Shown: positions 25,519 to 35,087 of the stretch, in pieces
Layout: each line of letters begins with the position of its first letter
Numbering within the stretch: the first letter of the stretch is position 1
Source: JBBIQS01 sp037442205
Lineage (GTDB): Bacteria; Myxococcota; Myxococcia; Myxococcales; UBA5297
Length of the DNA stretch: 64,000 bases
Reading direction: 5' to 3'
Assembly: GCA_037442205.1 (NCBI GenBank)
Contig: JBBIQS010000024.1
Coordinates: forward strand, 26,945 to 90,944
Translations under genes and position numbers: made by a program
The notes under the pieces: generated by a model
Told to the model about the DNA's origin: nothing
The model's input: only the letters and a program-made list of their open reading frames with translations
Databases searched by the model: none

Positions 25519-25926
25519 ATGGCCGGTCCGCGCGACAAAGATCCGAAGAAGGGCCAGGGGCAGCTGGAGCTGCCGCTGCGTCCCCGCGCGCTGTCGAGCG
25601 TCGGGCCGGGTCCGAAGCCGGTGGCTCAGGCGTCGGGCGCGACCCCGGCCCGGCCGTTCCGGGTGATCCGCGGAGAAGGGCAGAAGCGCGACGAGACGCT
25701 GCGCAGCCGCGACGACGTGGCCCGGCTGCTGGTGGCCGCCGCCGCCGACATGATGCTCAAGCGCATCAGCGTCGAGCGGGCGGACGAGATCGAGAAGCGC
25801 ATCGACAAGGTGATGCGGCTGTTCGACATGGTCGATCGCAATCCGGTGATGATGGCCTTGCTGCGGCGGGAGCTGGATGAGCTCGAGGCCATCTGGCGCG
25901 AGGGACAGCGGAAGCGGAAGACGTGA
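25519..25926 (+). CDS. hypothetical helical protein
   Basis: A 135-residue soluble protein. The first 60 residues are basic and Pro/Gly-rich (AGPRDKDPKKGQGQLELPLR). Residues about 68-135 are predicted helical and heavily charged: TLRSRDDVARLLVAAAADMM, then ERADEIEKRIDKVMRLFDMV and ELDELEAIWREGQRKRK, with heptad-like spacing suggesting a coiled coil or helical bundle. I do not recognise the family. ATG 25519 is the first start after the divergent lipocalin gene (74-bp gap); no good ribosome-binding site is seen. Confidence 0.6.
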   Translation: MAGPRDKDPKKGQGQLELPLRPRALSSVGPGPKPVAQASGATPARPFRVIRGEGQKRDETLRSRDDVARLLVAAAADMMLKRISVERADEIEKRIDKVMRLFDMVDRNPVMMALLRRELDELEAIWREGQRKRKT

Positions 25927-26056
25927 GGCGGGTGACCGCGAGTCTCTTTCCCGGAGAGTCCGATAACGTGTCGCCTACCTGACGAAACTGCTGGACGACC
26001 AGGACCCGGCTTTGCTAGGCTCCCCAAGGATTCGTTGTGGCTCGGGAGGGGCGAAC

Positions 26057-27655
26057 GTGGAACCTATCGCTGCTAAGAGCATCCACGTTCGAGGCTCAAT
26101 CGAGCTGACTTCCTATCAGAAGTCCCTTCCGACTCCGGCGACGGAAAATCAGACCTTCCGACCTCCTTCCAGTGCCAGCGCGGCCCAGAAGGTAGACTCG
26201 GTGAGGAGTGTGCCCGGCTGCTGGGACAGCAGCTGGATCCTTTGCCGCGAGGGATTTTCCTGGGGTCCCAGAAACAAAATCCCTGCAAATCTAGTTCTGG
26301 CAATCTTTGCCGTCGGCCTCCAGATGGCTTGCCTTTCTCCAGTTGGAGAGATGTTTGATGGGATTGATGCAAATGGATTCGCTCAAACAGATTCAGGACA
26401 GACTCTAAGCGACTCTGGCATCGTCTCTGATTCGGGCGCTATGCATGATGGCGGACCTTCGCTCTGCGACGCTTGCGGCCCTGAACCCACGGATGCTAGC
26501 ACTGACGCATCCGAATACCCAAGCGATGGTGGCATGAATCCGGCTGATTCGGGAACTATCACCAATGATGGCGGCGGAGCGGATGCGGGAGCGAACGGCC
26601 CTGACGCTGGTGACCTGACACCGAACGTAATGTTCATTTCCTCCGGCGATGTCCAGCCTCTCTCGCTTGGTGGGCTACAGGGGGCAGACAATTTCTGTCA
26701 GCAGTTGGCGACTGCAGCGAATCCCCCGCTACAGGGGCATTTTGTTGCGTTTCTCTCGACTTCTACGGTGAATGCACGCGACCGCCTGCGGATTCCTGGA
26801 ACGACGCACGAAGCTCGAGGTTGGGTGCGAACCGACGGCAAGCCGTTTGCCGACACGGTTTCCTCCCTCTTCGATCAGGTGAGAGGTGGCGCGGTCTACT
26901 ATCCGCCACTCCTTGATGAGAATGGGAATGAGGCACCCACTCGCCCTGTCATGACCGGAAGCAACCGGGCAGGGAAGGTTAGTGCGGGGAAGACTTGCGC
27001 GGACTGGAAAGGCTGGACCGGCGAATATGACGGGGGCGAAGCCGCGGGAGGAACATTTGAGTGGTCGAGCAACTGGACCCGGGCATGCAGCGTGGCTGCA
27101 AGACTCTATTGCTTTCAGACTGATTTCAACACGGTTGTTCGGCCGCAGATTCCTCCTCCGGGCTCGAGGAAGGCGTTCCTAAGTTCTACGGCGCCAGCCA
27201 TCGGCGGGGGAATTGCTGGGCTCGACGCTCATTGCATGTCGGATGCGGCAGGACATGGGCTGCCTGGGAATTTCAAAGCACTGGTTGCTGGTAACGGCAT
27301 GTCGATGGTCACCGGCAGGTTCAACCTTGCGGGATCTCCATGGTTTCGCATAGATGGAGTGCAACTTGTAACGGCGGGAGCGGACCTGGGACAGCCAGGT
27401 GGTCGACTGCTCGCCGCCCCTAACGTTCGCTCCGATGGAAGGTACGCATTTCTGAATGTTTGGACGGGAACACCGGCAAATGGGGATGCCCTCTCTCTTG
27501 GTGCGGCGGATACAACCTGTTCAGATTGGTTCAGAGCTGGCTCCAGCGAAATCGGAGGCATGGGGGACGCGGCCAGTTCTCGGGGTTGGTCTAGCTTCTC
27601 CGCGAGTTGGTGTGATTGGGCGAGCACAGCCCCCGTATATTGTTTTGAAGAATGA
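26057..27655 (+). CDS. lipoprotein with two DUF1554-like domains (start uncertain)
   Basis: The first gene of the low-G+C island. GTG 26057 has a perfect GGGAGGGG 5 bases upstream, giving 532 residues, but the lipobox GLQMAC then falls at residue 92, too deep for a normal signal peptide; GTG 26201 (AAGG 7 bases upstream) would place it at 44. Either the start is downstream or an earlier short reading frame has fused. After the lipobox there is an 80-residue Asp/Ser/Gly linker with DSG and DAG motifs. Two related domains follow, about 190-290 and 370-470, each with the strand pattern LGGLQGADNFCQQLA / IAGLDAHCMSDAA, a LxGxFxAxLS core and W.R.DG, as in the DUF1554 family of Leptospira and myxobacterial surface proteins. 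Three further paired Cys lie near the end. A cell-surface binding role is inferred. Confidence 0.75.
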   Translation: MEPIAAKSIHVRGSIELTSYQKSLPTPATENQTFRPPSSASAAQKVDSVRSVPGCWDSSWILCREGFSWGPRNKIPANLVLAIFAVGLQMACLSPVGEMFDGIDANGFAQTDSGQTLSDSGIVSDSGAMHDGGPSLCDACGPEPTDASTDASEYPSDGGMNPADSGTITNDGGGADAGANGPDAGDLTPNVMFISSGDVQPLSLGGLQGADNFCQQLATAANPPLQGHFVAFLSTSTVNARDRLRIPGTTHEARGWVRTDGKPFADTVSSLFDQVRGGAVYYPPLLDENGNEAPTRPVMTGSNRAGKVSAGKTCADWKGWTGEYDGGEAAGGTFEWSSNWTRACSVAARLYCFQTDFNTVVRPQIPPPGSRKAFLSSTAPAIGGGIAGLDAHCMSDAAGHGLPGNFKALVAGNGMSMVTGRFNLAGSPWFRIDGVQLVTAGADLGQPGGRLLAAPNVRSDGRYAFLNVWTGTPANGDALSLGAADTTCSDWFRAGSSEIGGMGDAASSRGWSSFSASWCDWASTAPVYCFEE

Positions 27656-27761
27656 ATGGTGCGAAGGGCGCCCGAGGGAATCGGAGCATTGACAGACGAT
27701 ATGGTGGAAACCGAGACCGGTGTCTGGCCGGCCGGTAAAATTGTAATGGAGGGTGGCGAAT

Positions 27762-30700
27762 ATGCAGCGAAAGATTTGGGTGGTGCTGTGGCTAATCCTC
27801 GCGGAGTGTGCGTGCGGATCGAAGCGGGCGCTCGACGACGACCTCGGAACTAGTCAGTACGAGTTAACGTGCAGCATCTCGAACCCAATCTGTTGGACCA
27901 CTGCGGGTGGAACGCGGTGCAGTTGCCCGAGCCATTCCTCCTGTCAGTACTATGGTGCCCCGAACAACAGCAGCAAGGCTTGTCTCTGTAATGCGGGCTG
28001 GCACTACGACGGCGTGAGTGCCTGCGTCAGTGACTGCCTGACGAACAACGGTGGATGTGGGACCAATGCGACCTGTGGCAACGATGCAACGACCGGGCTG
28101 GTCAGCTGCACGTGCGATATGGGGTATACGAAGATAAACGGGATCTGTACTAGCATTTGTGATGTCCCCAGTATGAATCCCTGTGGCCCGAATGGTGGCT
28201 GCATGGTGAACCCCGGGGGGCTGGTGACTTGTTATTGCCTTCCGGGTTATGCCGGCATGCCGTGTGCCGATATTGACGAGTGCGATGCCAATCATCCAAC
28301 CACGTGCAATAGAAATCTTGCGTATGGGCGCTGCACGAATTCGCCGGCAGGCAGCTACACCTGTACCTGCAATCCGGGTTTCCAGCTCTCAGGCAATGGC
28401 ACCTCGGCCACCTGCGTGGATGTCCCTGAATGCACCAATGGATCAGACCCTTGTCAAATCGGCGCCGGTCACGCAACGCGATGCATCGAGGTCACTGGGA
28501 GTTATAGTTGCGAGTGTGCCACGGGATACGAGTCCTCGACGGTTGGCGGCCGGCTGACCTGCACAGATATCGACGGATGTGCCAACCATCCCTGCTTCGC
28601 GGGCGTAAGCTGTGCTGATGTGCCTGCGCCGGGGACGGGATTCACCTGTGGACTATGTCCTTCCGGCTACTCGGGCAACGGGATCACCTGCAGCGACGTG
28701 GACGAGTGCCAGGCCAACAATGGCGGGTGTGATGCCAATGCCACTTGTGCCAATACACCAGGTTCGCGCACCTGCACCTGTAAACCTGGCTGGTCCGGCA
28801 ACGGGATAAGCTGTACCGATGTGGACGAGTGCCAGACCAATAACGGAGGGTGCGACGCTAATGCCACTTGTGCCAACATGCCAGGTTCGCGCACCTGCAC
28901 CTGCAAACCTGGATGGACTGGCACTGGGCTGTCCTGCTGCGACGTGGATGAGTGCCTGACCAACAACGGTGGCTGCGGCGCAAACGCGCTGTGTGAGAAC
29001 AGTCTGGGCTCCTTTCATTGCACTTGCCTCAGCGGCTACATGAGGGTTGGTGACAACTGCGAACCTGATGCGGACGGAGACGGGATACCAGAAAAGGGTT
29101 ATCTCACCTCTTGTTCGGTCTGGCCACCTTTGGTGGGTTCGTCGCCCTCGAATTGTAATGACAATTGTCCCCTGGTGGCGAATGCCGGCCAAGAGGATTG
29201 GAACGCAGACGGTTCAGGAGATGCCTGCTCGGATGCGGACGGCGACGGGATTCTCGATTCAGTGGACAACTGCCGAACGGTAGCCAATTGCGACCAGGCC
29301 GATATGGATACCGACGGAATAGGGGATGCTTGCGACATCGATGATGATAATGATGGAATCTGCAATCCAGGCAAGGCCGGGCCTGGGTGTGTCGGTTCGG
29401 ACAACTGCCCACTCATCGCCAATCAGAATCAGAAAGATTCTGATTTCGATGGCGTTGGTGACGCATGCGACAACTGTCCACTTGACTGGAATCCAGACCA
29501 AGCCGACTCGGACCTGGATCTTCGTGGCGATATTTGTGACACGGATCGCGACGGGGATGGAATTCCGGAGTACGGGTTTGCTGTGACCTGTAGCGGTGGA
29601 GCAGTGCAGGGCTGTCGCGACAATTGTCCGGACGACAAGAACCCCGATCAAGCGGATCTTGATAACGACGGAATCGGCGACATCTGTGACTACGACGCAG
29701 ATGGCGACGGGGTGCCGGACTCGCTGGAGCAAAAAATCGGATCGAATCCACGAGCGAAGGATAGCGATAACGATGGGATTCTAGACGGAGATGAGTTGGC
29801 GCTCGGGCTCGATCCTACCAAAAGCGATACCGATGGGGACGGGGTGCTCGATGCTGACGAGATAGGCCTGCCGCTTGCGGCGCGGGGTCTTCCGCTGCCG
29901 GAGGGGTATACGCCGAAAGATGACAACAACGATGGGGTTAACAACGCCCGGCAGCCGGGAGGCGATGCAAGCTCGCAGCAGTCAGCGGCTCCGTCTGGGC
30001 TTTGGCTCGTGACGCTAAATGGTTCTCTTGAGAAGCGAGAAGACTTCTCAGGGTTCACGACCACGACTTGCGGAACCCAGCTTGACAAGCATGAGACAAC
30101 GATTGCTGACGTCAACGGACTACGGGCGTTGGTACTCATCCGTAACGACCCCGGTCTTGGGCTCGTGGCGGATTTCGTCAAAATTGCCGGACCGGTTGCG
30201 GATACCGAAGTTTCCTATTCCCGCTGCACATTCCAGGATGGTCGTACCCGCATCGCCGATGAATGCAACCCAAATGGCTGCCTGCTGAAGTCGGCCAGGG
30301 AAATCAGTTGCAAAGGGCGTGGGCTGCAAGCTGTCAGGGATACGGAGATCTTCTTCACCTCGAGTCGTCCTGATTCAGATGTGTCTAATCACTGGATCCT
30401 CGGCGCTGGTCCGATGAAGCCTGCCCTTCGCGAGATCGCCGTGGCGATCAAAGACCTGCAGATTTGCGGCACACAGGGCTCGGCTATTACCCCGCCGGTG
30501 TCGGGAATGAACGGTTTCCCGGATGGTTACTACTTCAATGTCCCAAGGGCGCTCTTGGCGGCAGGACGGCCGTTCAAACATAGTTCTGTTAAAAAGAGAT
30601 CCTATGTTTCAGGTGCGGGCCGCGCTACCACCACTGCCGTTTCAACCGCGATTGGATCGTGGGAGCCTGTGCGCATCGACACCCCGAAGGACGTAGTGCG

Positions 30701-31727
30701 CGACGGAAAGAGTGCGGACAGCCAATTGACCTTCTCTCTGGATTCACCCGGGGTGCTTCGGGTGTCCATGAAGGCAAAAGCAACTGACGGAATGCCTGCG
30801 CACGTTTTCCAGTACATTGATGAGCATTTGCAGTGGGAGCTTGACCCTGTTGGTGACTCGCATTCGGTGGCCGCCGGAGCTAAGTGGGTGGCTCTCGATG
30901 TTTCGCCAAACTGGCAAGCTCAGCTCTGCAGTGCTGATGATGCACTCAGAGGCAAAGGTGGGATGACGTCGGCAGTCGTCGGAACGTACACTGGGCTGCC
31001 GCGGAACAATAATGACTTTGGAAATAAAACGGTAGTCCTGAGTCTTCGCGATGAGCATGGAAGTGCCGTGGAGATCGATCGGAAAATATTCCAGGTCTTC
31101 TTCCCCAAGTTTGGGAATAATCACCCTTGTAGTCGGAACGTGCCGGAAGATAGCCCCGTGCCGGCCATTACTCCGAACTGGTTCTGCTATTGGCCTCAAC
31201 TGCACAGGCCTGCGACGGCGAACTACTATCATGAGCTTCAGGCTGAAGCCCGTAACTGGGTTGGGAATTGTGCTCATGGCGCCTTCTTTGTGCCGCGACC
31301 GAGCTGGGAATTTGGAGGTTCAGATCCGATGATTGTTCTTTGTGATGCGGCGGCTTCAAATGCTACGATCAATGATTGTCTGGCGCTCATCGAGCACGAG
31401 AATACGCACTCAAGGTTCTGGAACGAGCAGTGGCCTACCAATGGAGAGAGCTTCAACAAGGCGCAGACTACGGATTTGGACTGGTTTCGGGACTCCTGGG
31501 AGATTGCTAATCCAGTGAAAATATGTGATAGGGGTGGGAATTTAGGCTCCCTCTTCTTCTATTTTCATCCGGGAGTCAATGATGATACCGTGTCTCCTTA
31601 TGAGGCCGATAGTTATATGGAATGTAGTGCATATGCTCAGCAGCGGGCTTGGCTTGCGTCGCACGATTTTTCATCTCAAGATTGGGCAGATCCCGGCTCT
31701 CAGGATGAATGGAAGGTGCTGCCGTGA
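27762..31727 (+). CDS. giant EGF / thrombospondin type-3 / HEXXH lipoprotein
   Basis: A 1321-residue exported lipoprotein. ATG 27762 is preferred to a GTG at 27753 because GGAGGG (27748-27753) precedes it; the signal sequence ends in LAECAC (lipid Cys16 or 18). Residues about 30-440 hold at least six EGF-like modules with DxDEC calcium-binding starts; two consecutive ones are nearly identical, with a 123-bp DNA period (28694 to 28817). Residues about 440-720 are thrombospondin type-3 calcium repeats (DADGDGI, DNCP, GDACD). The C-terminal 560 residues are unrecognised but contain LIEHENTHSRFW, an HEXXH zinc-metallopeptidase motif (His1212 to His1216), with a possible third ligand in EADSYMECSAYAQQ. 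A surface protease or adhesin is inferred. No MYXO-CTERM tail is seen. The next gene overlaps it by 4 bases. Confidence 0.85.
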   Translation: MQRKIWVVLWLILAECACGSKRALDDDLGTSQYELTCSISNPICWTTAGGTRCSCPSHSSCQYYGAPNNSSKACLCNAGWHYDGVSACVSDCLTNNGGCGTNATCGNDATTGLVSCTCDMGYTKINGICTSICDVPSMNPCGPNGGCMVNPGGLVTCYCLPGYAGMPCADIDECDANHPTTCNRNLAYGRCTNSPAGSYTCTCNPGFQLSGNGTSATCVDVPECTNGSDPCQIGAGHATRCIEVTGSYSCECATGYESSTVGGRLTCTDIDGCANHPCFAGVSCADVPAPGTGFTCGLCPSGYSGNGITCSDVDECQANNGGCDANATCANTPGSRTCTCKPGWSGNGISCTDVDECQTNNGGCDANATCANMPGSRTCTCKPGWTGTGLSCCDVDECLTNNGGCGANALCENSLGSFHCTCLSGYMRVGDNCEPDADGDGIPEKGYLTSCSVWPPLVGSSPSNCNDNCPLVANAGQEDWNADGSGDACSDADGDGILDSVDNCRTVANCDQADMDTDGIGDACDIDDDNDGICNPGKAGPGCVGSDNCPLIANQNQKDSDFDGVGDACDNCPLDWNPDQADSDLDLRGDICDTDRDGDGIPEYGFAVTCSGGAVQGCRDNCPDDKNPDQADLDNDGIGDICDYDADGDGVPDSLEQKIGSNPRAKDSDNDGILDGDELALGLDPTKSDTDGDGVLDADEIGLPLAARGLPLPEGYTPKDDNNDGVNNARQPGGDASSQQSAAPSGLWLVTLNGSLEKREDFSGFTTTTCGTQLDKHETTIADVNGLRALVLIRNDPGLGLVADFVKIAGPVADTEVSYSRCTFQDGRTRIADECNPNGCLLKSAREISCKGRGLQAVRDTEIFFTSSRPDSDVSNHWILGAGPMKPALREIAVAIKDLQICGTQGSAITPPVSGMNGFPDGYYFNVPRALLAAGRPFKHSSVKKRSYVSGAGRATTTAVSTAIGSWEPVRIDTPKDVVRDGKSADSQLTFSLDSPGVLRVSMKAKATDGMPAHVFQYIDEHLQWELDPVGDSHSVAAGAKWVALDVSPNWQAQLCSADDALRGKGGMTSAVVGTYTGLPRNNNDFGNKTVVLSLRDEHGSAVEIDRKIFQVFFPKFGNNHPCSRNVPEDSPVPAITPNWFCYWPQLHRPATANYYHELQAEARNWVGNCAHGAFFVPRPSWEFGGSDPMIVLCDAAASNATINDCLALIEHENTHSRFWNEQWPTNGESFNKAQTTDLDWFRDSWEIANPVKICDRGGNLGSLFFYFHPGVNDDTVSPYEADSYMECSAYAQQRAWLASHDFSSQDWADPGSQDEWKVLP

Positions 31728-32512
31728 AAGTGAGATCGCTCGTTAGTTGTGCGGTGCCGTGGGTGGTGCTGGCTGTATGTGCCGTGGCGCTTGGGGCATG
31801 CCAGGAGGGCGTTGAGCGCCTTGGCGAAGATGGGGGGCGGCGGCTTGAGGCGCAGGATGCGGAGTATGGGCGCTTTTCCAGCCGATTGGTCGCGCTCGGG
31901 AAGGATGTTGCCGGGCGAGAAGTTGGGCTATGGGCTTTCCTTCGGAGTCTGCCGCCGGAGAGGTCTGGACATTCCTGGGAGATTGGTTCCCTTCAGGCTT
32001 CGGCTGCAAGAGCACTTGCTGCTGACATGCAAAGTCGAGAGCAGCCAGTGCGGCTGGCCATGCTTTTCAGGGACTTCTTGAGGCGCGGTTGGCCAGCGAG
32101 GAATGTCGGGGCGGACGCTCTTTTGGCGACTCCCGAGTATGTGGTGGGAGAGCAAGGTTTCTATTTGCTCGCATCGGACTCTCCGGAAGTTCTGGTTGCT
32201 GTGCTTGAGGATGTCGAGCCGAAAGTCCTTGTTCCCGTCTTGCGAGGCGTTGAGTACGCGTGCAAGCGCTCTGGGCGATGTGGCCATATGTCGGTAGGGA
32301 CGCGGCGACTGCTCCAGGGCCAGGTGATCAGGCTGTTGGAAAATAGTGATGCGGTTGTTGAGATTCAGGCCGTTAGGACGGCGCAAGAGCTGGCAAATTC
32401 GGAGGAGGAGGCAATTCGGATACTGCGTGAATTTTTACGTATTCCGGGTGTCAGTGAATCCGCGGCGCAGTTTGCAAGGGCTGTTTTGTCGGTGCGCGAG
32501 GGCGGGCGGTAA
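31724..32512 (+). CDS. small lipoprotein coupled to the giant EGF protein
   Basis: A 262-residue exported lipoprotein. GTG 31724 overlaps the stop of the EGF gene as GTGA, with AAGG about 9 bases upstream; the ATG at 31709 would lie well inside the previous gene. The signal sequence VPWVVLAVCAVALGAC supplies the lipobox (Cys about 26). The mature protein is largely helical, with LRSLPPERSGHSWEI, ALAADMQSREQPVRLAMLF and repeated Glu/Leu/Val helices to the end; one CKRSGRCGH pair may form a disulfide. The helix repeats are reminiscent of HEAT-like solenoids. I do not recognise the family. Overlap and shared composition mark it as a functional companion of the preceding giant protein. Confidence 0.75.
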   Translation: MKVRSLVSCAVPWVVLAVCAVALGACQEGVERLGEDGGRRLEAQDAEYGRFSSRLVALGKDVAGREVGLWAFLRSLPPERSGHSWEIGSLQASAARALAADMQSREQPVRLAMLFRDFLRRGWPARNVGADALLATPEYVVGEQGFYLLASDSPEVLVAVLEDVEPKVLVPVLRGVEYACKRSGRCGHMSVGTRRLLQGQVIRLLENSDAVVEIQAVRTAQELANSEEEAIRILREFLRIPGVSESAAQFARAVLSVREGGR

Positions 32513-32580
32513 CCTCTTGAAGGGCTAGGCCAACTCTCTTTTAGAGCTTTAGTAGGTTCAGCAAGGGCTGTGGTAATGGC

Positions 32581-32595
32581 CGAGGTCTGACCTCG
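32581..32595. repeat. short perfect palindrome at the IS remnant end
   Basis: CGAGGTC and GACCTCG flank a single base (32581-32595), 44 bp past the stop of the truncated transposase. It may be part of the element's terminal repeat or a small terminator. The matching end of the element could not be found. Confidence 0.35.
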
Positions 32596-32638
32596 GGCGG
32601 TCGCCGGCGCGAGGCTGTGGAGGGCCTGAGCAATCCCC

Positions 32639-33502
32639 TCAAATCAGCCCCAGCATTTCCGTCAGCATCATGTGTTGAGCCACGAGTTCGCCGAAGCGCC
32701 GTAGGAGCGGCTCCGCGCGTTCTTGGCGCATGTGCTTGAGGGCACCGTAGTAGTAGGTGCCCTGGAAGAGCAGTGAGTGGGTGCGAGCTTTTGAGGTGTT
32801 CGCCTTGAGCTTCCGATCCATGCCCAGGCTCTCTCCGGCGGCGCCGAGAAGCGTGAGCAGGGAGGTCGCCACCGCGTTCACCAGTAGTAGCCGGTCTCGT
32901 CGGCCCGGGCTCTTGATGCGAGTTGCGGAGAGCCCCATGCCGCTGTGCTCGTTCTTGGCATCCCGGAAGCTCTCCTCGATGGTGAAGCGTCGCCCGTACA
33001 GCTTGGTGGCGACGGGTCCGAGGATTGCCGGATCGCTGCACGCCAGGAACCACGGCTCCTTCATGCCCTTCGCCTTGACGAGGACGATCGCGCCGACCGG
33101 CGCGTCGGACGCGGTGACGGTCGGGTTCCGCAGCACCCGAACCCGGCCGTTCGGCGAGAGCCATTCCTTGGCGGGCCTGCGCGAACCGCTGCCGTCGCCG
33201 ACGAGGATGTTGCCGCGGAAGCGGATGACGAAGCTAAAACGCAGATCGTCTTTCAGGTACTCGTACAGCACCTTGTCGCCGAAGCCGCGGTCGGCGAGAA
33301 GCGTAACCTTCACGTCCATGGGCACCGCATCGCGGAACTGCTCGAGAAGATCGTCCTCGAAGAGGTTCCGTCGCTTCTTCAACCCCGACTTCTTGACGGT
33401 CTTCCACATGAGCGGAGTTGCCCGTCCGTGGCTCGTGATCAGCGATAGCGCAATCGTTGGGGACACGATTGTGGAGTCGATGTCCCATGGGATGAAGGGC
33501 AA
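32639..33502 (-). pseudogene. 5'-truncated IS4-family transposase
   Basis: The remnant encodes 287 residues of a DDE transposase. Recognisable parts are LITSHGRATPLMWKTVKKSG near the start, LLADRGFGDKVLYEYL (second catalytic Asp), VIRFRGNIL, and YGRRFTIEESFRDAKNEH (the third acidic residue and Y-1 signature), ending in MLTEMLGLI as in full-length members. Complete relatives have roughly another 90-110 N-terminal residues including the first catalytic Asp region; upstream on this strand (33503-33740) the frame stays open only as unrelated Ser/Pro/Lys-rich sequence starting from a TTG, so the 5' end is lost. It is therefore unlikely to transpose by itself. It closes the right side of the low-G+C island, and is transcribed toward it. 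Confidence 0.8.
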
Positions 33503-33737
33503 TCGGCCTCCTGATGGCGGACCTTGGGCCTTTATTGAGGGGCTCGACGGCGAAATCTCGAAGGCGTTAGCGCTGTGGATGGCGCATTTCCTGGTCTTAT
33601 GGATTCTAAATTCGATCCGGTAGACTGCGGCTTCGGCGACTTAGCGGAGGCAGTGAGCCGGTTGATGCCGGGGAACCGGTGCGAATTTGATGTTCGCCGC
33701 CTTGTGCTGACGGAAGCGACGAACGCGCGAGCCCCTG

Positions 33738-35087
33738 TCACGACCCAAGCGAATGCTTCTTAAGCAGCCGGTGCAAATAAACCCGGTCGATCCCCGCCTC
33801 GCGCGCCGCTCTCGATACATTGCCCTCGCACCGCTCGAGCAGATCCTTCACATAATCCCGCTCGAAAGCCGAAACGAGCCGCTCCTTGGCCTCCTTAAAG
33901 GGAAGCCCTTGGGCATTGGGCGCCGCGCGTTCGGTTGAGGCAGGAAGATCGAGCAACTGCAGCGGCACCTCGCCGCCCTCGGCGCCGCCGAGCGACACCA
34001 CCCGCTCGATGAGATTGCGCAGCTCGCGGGCATTCCCCGGCCAGTCGTAGCCGGCTAGCAGCGCCAGCGTCGACGGCCCCAGCGTCGCCTGGCGGCCGAT
34101 CCCCTCGAGCATCTTCTCCACCAACAGCGGGATGTCCTCGCGCCGCTTCCGCAGCGCCGGCAGCGTTACCTTCACCACCGCGATCCGATGGTAGAGGTCC
34201 TCGCGGAAACGCCCGGCGCGAATCTCCGCCTGCAAATCGCGATTTGAGGCCGCCACCACCCGCACATCGAACGACCGGTACTGGTTGGCCCCGACGCGCT
34301 TGGCCTGCCGCCCCTCCAGCGCTCGCAAGAGCCTTGGCTGTAGCTCGGGCGCCAACTCCCCGATTTCATCCAGGAAGATGGTGCCGCCGTCGGCGCGCTC
34401 GAAGGCTCCCTGGCGATCGGTCACCGCGCCGGTGAACGCCCCGCGCACGTGCCCGAAGAGCTCGCTCTCGATCAGGTTGGGCTGCACTCCCGCCAGGTCC
34501 ACCACCACCATCGGCCCGTCGGCGCGCTTGCTGTGCTGGTGGATGGCGTGGGCGCACAGATCCTTGCCGGTCCCGGTCTCGCCCTCCATCAGCACCGCGG
34601 CCTCGGTCGGCGCCACCCGCTCCAGCAGCGCGAACAGCTGCCGCATCGCCAGGCTGTTGCCCCACAGCTTGCCGAAGTGGTTGCTCTGGCTCGGCGGCAG
34701 CGACGGGACCGCGGTCACCGCCGTCGCCAGCCGCAGCTCGGTCTTGCCCAGCCGGAACACCGTCCCCGGCCCGGCCTCGATCTCCTGGAAGCGCGTCTCG
34801 CCGCAGTAGGAGCCGTTGGTCGAATCCAGATCCCGCAGCCGAACTCGCCCCTCGAGCACCGAAACTTCCAGATGTGTTCGGGAGATGGCCGGATCGTCGA
34901 GCACCAGGTCGCTCGTTTCGCCTTTGCCGACGACGATGCGGCCAGGGCTCAGCGCCAGCTCGCGGCCAGCGCTTCTTCCGGAGAGGACCTGCAGCTTGAG
35001 CTGCGCCACGGGCGCGGCGCCGCCGGGCAGGACCTCGGTGGCGGCGGGCTGATCCTCGGGGGCAACGGGTGGCTTGGACGGTTCCAT
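33738..35087 (-). CDS. FHA-domain sigma-54-dependent transcriptional activator
   Basis: A 449-residue enhancer-binding protein that activates RNA polymerase-sigma54. Residues about 30-130 form a forkhead-associated domain, a phosphothreonine-binding module (RIVVGKG, ISRTHLEV, LRDLDSTNGSYCG). The AAA+ core (about 145-385) has Walker A GETGTGKD, the sigma54-contacting GAFTGA, Walker B GGTIFLDEIGEL, and LPALRKRREDIP. A Fis-type helix-turn-helix ends it (CEGNVSRAAREAGIDRVYLH). ATG 35087 is used; an in-frame GTG lies at 35096. FHA-type activators are typical of myxobacteria and answer to serine/threonine kinases, though no kinase gene is adjacent. It lies next to the IS remnant but is intact, with normal high-G+C codons. 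Confidence 0.93.
   Translation of the reverse strand: MEPSKPPVAPEDQPAATEVLPGGAAPVAQLKLQVLSGRSAGRELALSPGRIVVGKGETSDLVLDDPAISRTHLEVSVLEGRVRLRDLDSTNGSYCGETRFQEIEAGPGTVFRLGKTELRLATAVTAVPSLPPSQSNHFGKLWGNSLAMRQLFALLERVAPTEAAVLMEGETGTGKDLCAHAIHQHSKRADGPMVVVDLAGVQPNLIESELFGHVRGAFTGAVTDRQGAFERADGGTIFLDEIGELAPELQPRLLRALEGRQAKRVGANQYRSFDVRVVAASNRDLQAEIRAGRFREDLYHRIAVVKVTLPALRKRREDIPLLVEKMLEGIGRQATLGPSTLALLAGYDWPGNARELRNLIERVVSLGGAEGGEVPLQLLDLPASTERAAPNAQGLPFKEAKERLVSAFERDYVKDLLERCEGNVSRAAREAGIDRVYLHRLLKKHSLGS

Noticed and set aside
32639..33740. A complete IS4 element
   Set aside because: The transposase lacks its N-terminal quarter, and no matching terminal inverted repeat or target duplication was found by eye.
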